A stretch of 63,379 bases of DNA from Clostridiales bacterium (GTDB taxonomy: Bacteria > Bacillota > Clostridia > Oscillospirales > Oscillospiraceae), in the NCBI GenBank assembly GCA_018374635.1, contig JAHAEW010000008.1, positions 1-63,379 on the forward strand, written 5' to 3'. Numbering within the stretch: the first letter of the stretch is position 1; each line of letters begins with the position of its first letter. Both the position numbers and the translations under genes were made by a program. Of this stretch, positions 59,865-63,379 are shown piece after piece. Under the pieces are notes generated by a model, which saw nothing but the letters and a program-made list of their open reading frames with translations, searched no databases and was not told where the DNA came from.

Positions 59865-60575
59865 TTACAGGGCGGCGGCGGTGTCCAGCGCCACCTCCAT
59901 CATGGCGGTGAAGGCGGTCTGCCGCTCGGTGGCGGAGGCGCTTGCGCCGGTGAGGAGCTCGTCGGAGACGGTGAACATGGCCAGGGCCTGCTTCCCGGCC
60001 CGGGCGGCGTTGCAGTAGAGGGCATTGGCCTCCATCTCAACGGCCAGGACGCCCATCTTCCGCCAGTCCTCCACAGGGGAGACGTCGTCATAGAACACGT
60101 CGGCCGAGAGCACATTGCCCACCACGCAGTGAAGGTCCTTCCGGGCCGCGGCAACGGCCTCCGCGGTCTTGAGCAGGGGGAAGGAGGCGGTGGGGGCGAA
60201 GAGGCCGGGCAGGTGGTACTGGGCGGCAAAGTTGGAGGTGGTGCAGGCCCCCATGGCCATGACCAGATCGCCCACCTTCAGGTCCTCCCGGATGGAGCCG
60301 GTGGTGCCGATGCGGATGATATTCTCCGCGTCGTAGAAGTGGTAGAGCTCGTAGGAGTAGATGCCCATGGAGGGGCAGCCCATGCCGCTGCCCTGGACGG
60401 AGACCGGGACGCCCTTGTACTGGCCGGTGAAGCCCAGCATGCCGCGCACGCCGTTGACCTGCACGGCGTCGGTGAGGAAGGTCTCGGCGATGAATTTGGC
60501 CCGGAGTGGGTCGCCGGGCATGAGAACGGTCTTGGCGTAAGCGCCGCGCTGGGCTTCGATGTGGGGAGTGGACAT
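59865..60575 (-). CDS. deoD: Purine-nucleoside phosphorylase, DeoD type
   Basis: A 236-residue hexameric-type phosphorylase that cleaves purine (deoxy)nucleosides with phosphate. STPHIEAQRGAYAKTVLMPG at residue 2 and GDPLRAKFIAETFL near 21 bind phosphate. GMGCPSMGIYSYELYHFYDA near 62 and VLAVEMEANALYCNAAR near 175 complete the site. AAGGAGGATC precedes the ATG on the minus strand. It follows the ackA terminator. Combined with the FAD enzyme it gives a two-gene unit. Confidence 0.95.
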   Translation of the reverse strand: MSTPHIEAQRGAYAKTVLMPGDPLRAKFIAETFLTDAVQVNGVRGMLGFTGQYKGVPVSVQGSGMGCPSMGIYSYELYHFYDAENIIRIGTTGSIREDLKVGDLVMAMGACTTSNFAAQYHLPGLFAPTASFPLLKTAEAVAAARKDLHCVVGNVLSADVFYDDVSPVEDWRKMGVLAVEMEANALYCNAARAGKQALAMFTVSDELLTGASASATERQTAFTAMMEVALDTAAAL

Positions 60576-60622
60576 AGTGAGATCCTCCTTGTCAGTGGGT
60601 GTATGATTTGGGGAAACAGGGG

Positions 60623-60664
60623 AAAAACAGACATCCCCACGGCCGTACTGGGACCGCGGGGATG
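60623..60664 (-). terminator. Intrinsic terminator after ackA
   Basis: A stem CATCCCC / GGGGATG (60632-60638 with 60658-60664) extended inward by partly paired GC-rich sequence; on the minus strand it is followed by TCTGTTTTT. Confidence 0.82.
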
Positions 60665-60680
60665 CTGCAATGCAAGAAAT

Positions 60681-61877
60681 TTACTTGCCGACGATCTCGG
60701 CGGTGTCGCGGGCGATCATGAGCTCCTCGTTGGTGGGGATGAGCAGGACCTTGACCTTGGAGTCGGCGGCGGAGATCACGGTATCCTTGCCGCGGACGTT
60801 GTTGGCCTCGGCGTCCATCTTCACGCCCATGAACTCCAGACCGGAGGCGATGGCCATACGGGTGGCGGCGTCGTTCTCGCCCACGCCGGCGGTGAAGATG
60901 ATGGCGTCCACCCCGCCCATGGCGGCGGCATAAGCGCCCACGAACTTGCGCACGCTGTACTGGAAGGCCTCCAGAGCCAGAGCGGCGCGCTGGTTGCCCT
61001 GGGCGGCGGCCTCTTCCAGGTCACGGAAGTCGGAGGACACACCGGAAATGCCCTGCACGCCGGACTTCTTGTTCAGGACGGTGAGCATCTCCTTGATGTC
61101 CATGTTGTACTTGTTCATCAGGTACTCCAGGATGCCGGCGTCCAGATCGCCGGAGCGGGTACCCATGGGCACGCCGGCCAGGGGGGTGAAGCCCATGGTG
61201 GTGTCCACGCTCTTGCCGCCGTCGATGGCGGTGATGGAAGAGCCGTTGCCCAGGTGGCAGGAGATCAGCTTGAGCTCCTCGGGCTTCTTGCCCAGCATGG
61301 CGGCGGCGCGGCCGGCCACATACTTGTGAGAGGTGCCGTGGAAGCCGTAGCGGCGGACCTTGTCGTTCTCATAGTACTCATAGGGCAGGGCGTAGATGTA
61401 GCTCTTGGCGGGCATGGTCTGATGGAAGGCGGTGTCGAACACGGCGACCATGGGCACGCCGGGCATGACCTTTTCACAGGCCTTGATGCCGGTGATGTTG
61501 GCGGGGTTGTGCAGAGGAGCCAGGGGGATGCACTCCTCCAGAGCGGCCATCACGGCCTCGTCGATCTTGACGGAGGAGGCGAACTTCTCGCCGCCGTGGA
61601 CCACGCGGTGGCCCACCGCCTCGATCTCGCCCATGCTCTTGATGACGCCGTGGTCCGCGCTGGTCAGAGCGTCCAGAACGGCCTGGATGGCCTCGGCGTG
61701 GGTGGGCATGGCGATCTCAAACACGTGCTTGGCGCCGGTGGCGGGGATCTTGTGGGTCAGACGGCCGTCGATGCCGATGCGCTCACACAGACCCTGAGCC
61801 AGGACCTCCTCCGTGCTGGGATTCAGCAGCTGATACTTCAGGGAGGAGCTGCCCGCGTTGATAACAAGAACCTTCAT
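60681..61877 (-). CDS. ackA: Acetate kinase
   Basis: A 398-residue enzyme converting acetyl phosphate and ADP to acetate and ATP, the main substrate-level ATP step of fermenters. MKVLVINAGSSSLKYQLL is the N-terminal signature; VGHRVVHGGEKF near residue 86, FDTAFHQTMP near 145, HGTSHKYV near 178 and GNGSSITAIDGGKSVDTTMG near 207 follow. pta, often adjacent, is absent. The start was set at MKVLVINAG; upstream in-frame codons cross the promoter and a hairpin. Confidence 0.97.
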   Translation of the reverse strand: MKVLVINAGSSSLKYQLLNPSTEEVLAQGLCERIGIDGRLTHKIPATGAKHVFEIAMPTHAEAIQAVLDALTSADHGVIKSMGEIEAVGHRVVHGGEKFASSVKIDEAVMAALEECIPLAPLHNPANITGIKACEKVMPGVPMVAVFDTAFHQTMPAKSYIYALPYEYYENDKVRRYGFHGTSHKYVAGRAAAMLGKKPEELKLISCHLGNGSSITAIDGGKSVDTTMGFTPLAGVPMGTRSGDLDAGILEYLMNKYNMDIKEMLTVLNKKSGVQGISGVSSDFRDLEEAAAQGNQRAALALEAFQYSVRKFVGAYAAAMGGVDAIIFTAGVGENDAATRMAIASGLEFMGVKMDAEANNVRGKDTVISAADSKVKVLLIPTNEELMIARDTAEIVGK

Positions 61878-61959
61878 GACACATAACTCTCCTTTATTTT
61901 GGGTTCCCCGGCTTGTGCGCCGGGGGGAAGGTATTGTAGAATAGAACGGTAACATATGT

Positions 61960-61988
61960 ATTCTAGCGTATTTTTTTGGAAAGAACAA
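61960..61988 (-). promoter_or_regulatory. SigA-type promoter of ackA
   Basis: On the minus strand TTGTTC (61988-61983), a 17-base spacer and TAGAAT (61965-61960). The roughly 75-base leader contains a GC hairpin, CCCCGGC / GCCGGGG (61906-61925). Confidence 0.65.
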
Positions 61989-62037
61989 CCCCGCTTTGCC
62001 CCATGTGATAGGATTTTTTTCAAGGAGGCCCCATTTT

Positions 62038-63240
62038 ATGCGCGCAGTTGGAATAGTCGCTGAATATAACCCCTTTCACACGGGGCACGCTTGGCATATT
62101 GCTGAGACCCGCCGCCTGGGCGGGGAAGCCGCTGTGGTGTGCGCCATGAGCGGGCACTGGGTCCAGCGGGGGGAGTGCGCGCTGACCGGAAAATGGCGCC
62201 GGGCGGAGCTGGCCCTGCGGGGGGGCGCGGACCTGGTGCTGGAACTCCCCACCCTGTGGGCCTGTGCCTCGGCCGAGACCTTCGCCCGGGGCGCGGTGGA
62301 GGTGCTGGCCGGGACGGGGGTGGTGGATACCCTCTCCTTCGGTAGCGAGAGCGGGGAACTGGAGCCCCTCCGGGCGGCGGCCGGCTGCCTGAACCGGGAG
62401 GAGTACCACCGGGAGGTGCGCCGCCTGGCGGGGACGGGGATGGCCTTCCCGGCGGCCCGGCAGGCGGCGGCCGCCGCGCTGCTGGAGGCGCAGGGGCGGC
62501 CGGACGGAGCGGCGTGCCTGGCCCGGCCCAACGACAACCTGGGGATCGAGTACCTCCGCTTCCTCCCCGCCGGGTGGGAGGCGGTGACAGTCCGGCGGCA
62601 GGGCGTGGCCCATGACGGCGGTGCGGCGGCGGGCTTTGCCTCGGCCTCCCACCTGCGGCAGCTGCTGCGGGCAGGAGAGGGCGGTGCGGCAGAGCCCTTT
62701 CTCACACAGCCCTGGCAGGGAAACCTGGCCGACGGAGGGCGGTGCGAGCGCCTGGTGCTGGACCGGCTGCGCACCATGGAGGAGGGGGACTGGGCCCTCC
62801 TCCCCGACAGCGGGTCCAGAGAGGGACTGCCCGAGCGGCTGGTGCGCTGCGGCCGGGCGGCGGGCACGGTGGAGGAGTTTTTGACCCTGGCCAAGACCCG
62901 GCGCTACACCCATGCCCGGCTGCGGCGGCTGATGACCTGGGCCTTTCTGGGGCTGACCGCCCGGGACCGGCCCGGGCATGTCCCCTATCTGCGGGTGCTG
63001 GGCTTCAACGACCGGGGCAGGGGGCTGCTGGCCGAGATGAAGGAAAAGGCCGCCCTCCCCATCCTCACAAAACCGGCCCACGCCCGGAGCCTCCCCCCGG
63101 AGAGCCGGGCCCTCTTCGCGCTGGAGAGCCGGTGCACCGACCGGTTCGGACTGTGCCTAGAGGCAGTCCCGCCCTGCGGGGAGGAGTGGCGGCACAGCCC
63201 GGTGGTCCTGCGGGAAAGGGAGTGCAGCATCATTCCGTAG
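62038..63240 (+). CDS. tmcAL: tRNA(Met) cytidine acetate ligase (TmcAL, YlbM family)
   Basis: A 400-residue HIGH-type nucleotidyltransferase that uses acetate and ATP to make N4-acetylcytidine in elongator tRNA-Met. GIVAEYNPFHTGHAWHIAET near residue 5 contains the HxGH motif; VCAMSGHWVQRGECALTGKW near 34 and RPNDNLGIEYLRFL near 163 are further family blocks. It stands divergent from ackA; acetate chemistry links the two, and the neighbourhood recurs in Clostridia. AAGGAGG precedes ATG 62038 by 9 bases. Confidence 0.9.
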   Translation: MRAVGIVAEYNPFHTGHAWHIAETRRLGGEAAVVCAMSGHWVQRGECALTGKWRRAELALRGGADLVLELPTLWACASAETFARGAVEVLAGTGVVDTLSFGSESGELEPLRAAAGCLNREEYHREVRRLAGTGMAFPAARQAAAAALLEAQGRPDGAACLARPNDNLGIEYLRFLPAGWEAVTVRRQGVAHDGGAAAGFASASHLRQLLRAGEGGAAEPFLTQPWQGNLADGGRCERLVLDRLRTMEEGDWALLPDSGSREGLPERLVRCGRAAGTVEEFLTLAKTRRYTHARLRRLMTWAFLGLTARDRPGHVPYLRVLGFNDRGRGLLAEMKEKAALPILTKPAHARSLPPESRALFALESRCTDRFGLCLEAVPPCGEEWRHSPVVLRERECSIIP

Positions 63241-63247
63241 ACAAAAA

Positions 63248-63281
63248 AATCGGGCCGCTCCCCGGAGGGAGCGGCCCGATT
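63248..63281 (+). terminator. Intrinsic terminator after tmcAL
   Basis: A perfect 15-bp stem, AATCGGGCCGCTCCC / GGGAGCGGCCCGATT, tetraloop CGGA. The plus side lacks a long T-run. A second small hairpin (CCAGC / GCTGG, 63299-63312) with GGTTTT follows. Confidence 0.82.
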
Positions 63282-63358
63282 CAGCCTGTCGAAAAGGTCC
63301 AGCAAAAGCTGGGGTTTTACGTTTGTAAGAGGTAAAATAGAAGCAGGTGGTGAGAAAG

Positions 63359-63379
63359 ATGCTGGAACGCGGGAAGATG
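63359..63379 (+). CDS. Start of a gene cut by the right edge
   Basis: An ATG at 63359 stands 6 bases after AGGTGGTGAG-type purine-rich sequence and opens MLERGKM before the window ends. Seven codons are too few for any identification. Confidence 0.3.

Noticed and set aside
58050..61886. A long plus-strand open frame (about 1278 codons) opposite the FAD oxidoreductase, deoD and ackA
   Set aside because: The minus strand has three well-conserved enzymes with ribosome-binding sites; the plus-strand product is Gly/His/Ala-rich without motifs.

Overview
The window is a GC-rich (about 60% or more by eye) chromosomal segment of a Gram-positive, anaerobic Clostridia-type bacterium. The closest match by general knowledge is the Oscillospiraceae (Flavonifractor / Pseudoflavonifractor / Lawsonibacter-like). 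This rests on AddAB instead of RecBCD, strong GGAGG ribosome-binding sites, a SigA-type sigma factor next to dnaG, the sporulation pair yqfC-yqfD, a Gram-positive dcw cluster with DivIB, DUF881 and small-basic-protein genes, and a MurE with the DNPR motif of meso-diaminopimelate ligases. The lineage is inferred; no 16S gene is present. I saw no rRNA or tRNA gene, CRISPR array, insertion sequence or intact prophage.

Layout. 1-508 is the 3' end of guaB, followed by an unusual array of six perfect hairpins (519-759). 831-9311 holds addB and addA, separated by an AGCS amino-acid/Na+ symporter. 9375-11691 has an AEC-type carrier and a second, oppositely oriented AGCS symporter. 11889-15796 carries rpmE, a flavin-reductase-like protein, hflX, two GNAT acetyltransferases and a YigZ protein. 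15900-19992 is a macromolecular-synthesis group: dGTPase, dnaG, rpoD. 20072-25096 is an envelope-flavoured, more accessory stretch: DUF2461, a VanW protein with a Pro/Thr tail, an XpaC-like membrane protein and an orphan endolysin-like amidase. murC (minus strand) stands alone at 25153-26526, divergent from cca and an LpdD-like protein. 28344-36300 is the clostridial run yqfC-yqfD-phoH-ybeY-era-yqzL-recO-nitroreductase-mutS2. 36466-40228 has HPr, then uvrC-rsmD-coaD and a coiled-coil gene; 40300-40935 is a DUF1847 protein.

41253-55640 is the division and cell-wall cluster: mraZ-rsmH-ftsL-pbp-murE-mraY-ftsW-murG-murA-divIB-DUF881-sbp-ftsZ. It has a strong promoter and a three-repeat MraZ-box in front of mraZ, and a separate promoter for ftsZ inside sbp. 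murC, murD, murF, murB and ftsA are missing from the cluster; only murC appears elsewhere in the window. 55685-56972 is a CorA-type metal transporter behind a roughly 320-nt leader that looks like a cis-regulatory RNA. The rest is a split chromate transporter, a COG2509-type FAD oxidoreductase, deoD, ackA, tmcAL and the first codons of a gene cut by the right edge.

No clearly new multi-gene system is visible; most of the window is housekeeping. The best leads for something undescribed are RNA- or DNA-structure signals: the hairpin array after guaB, the corA leader, and the tandem stem-loops in front of the division penicillin-binding protein gene.
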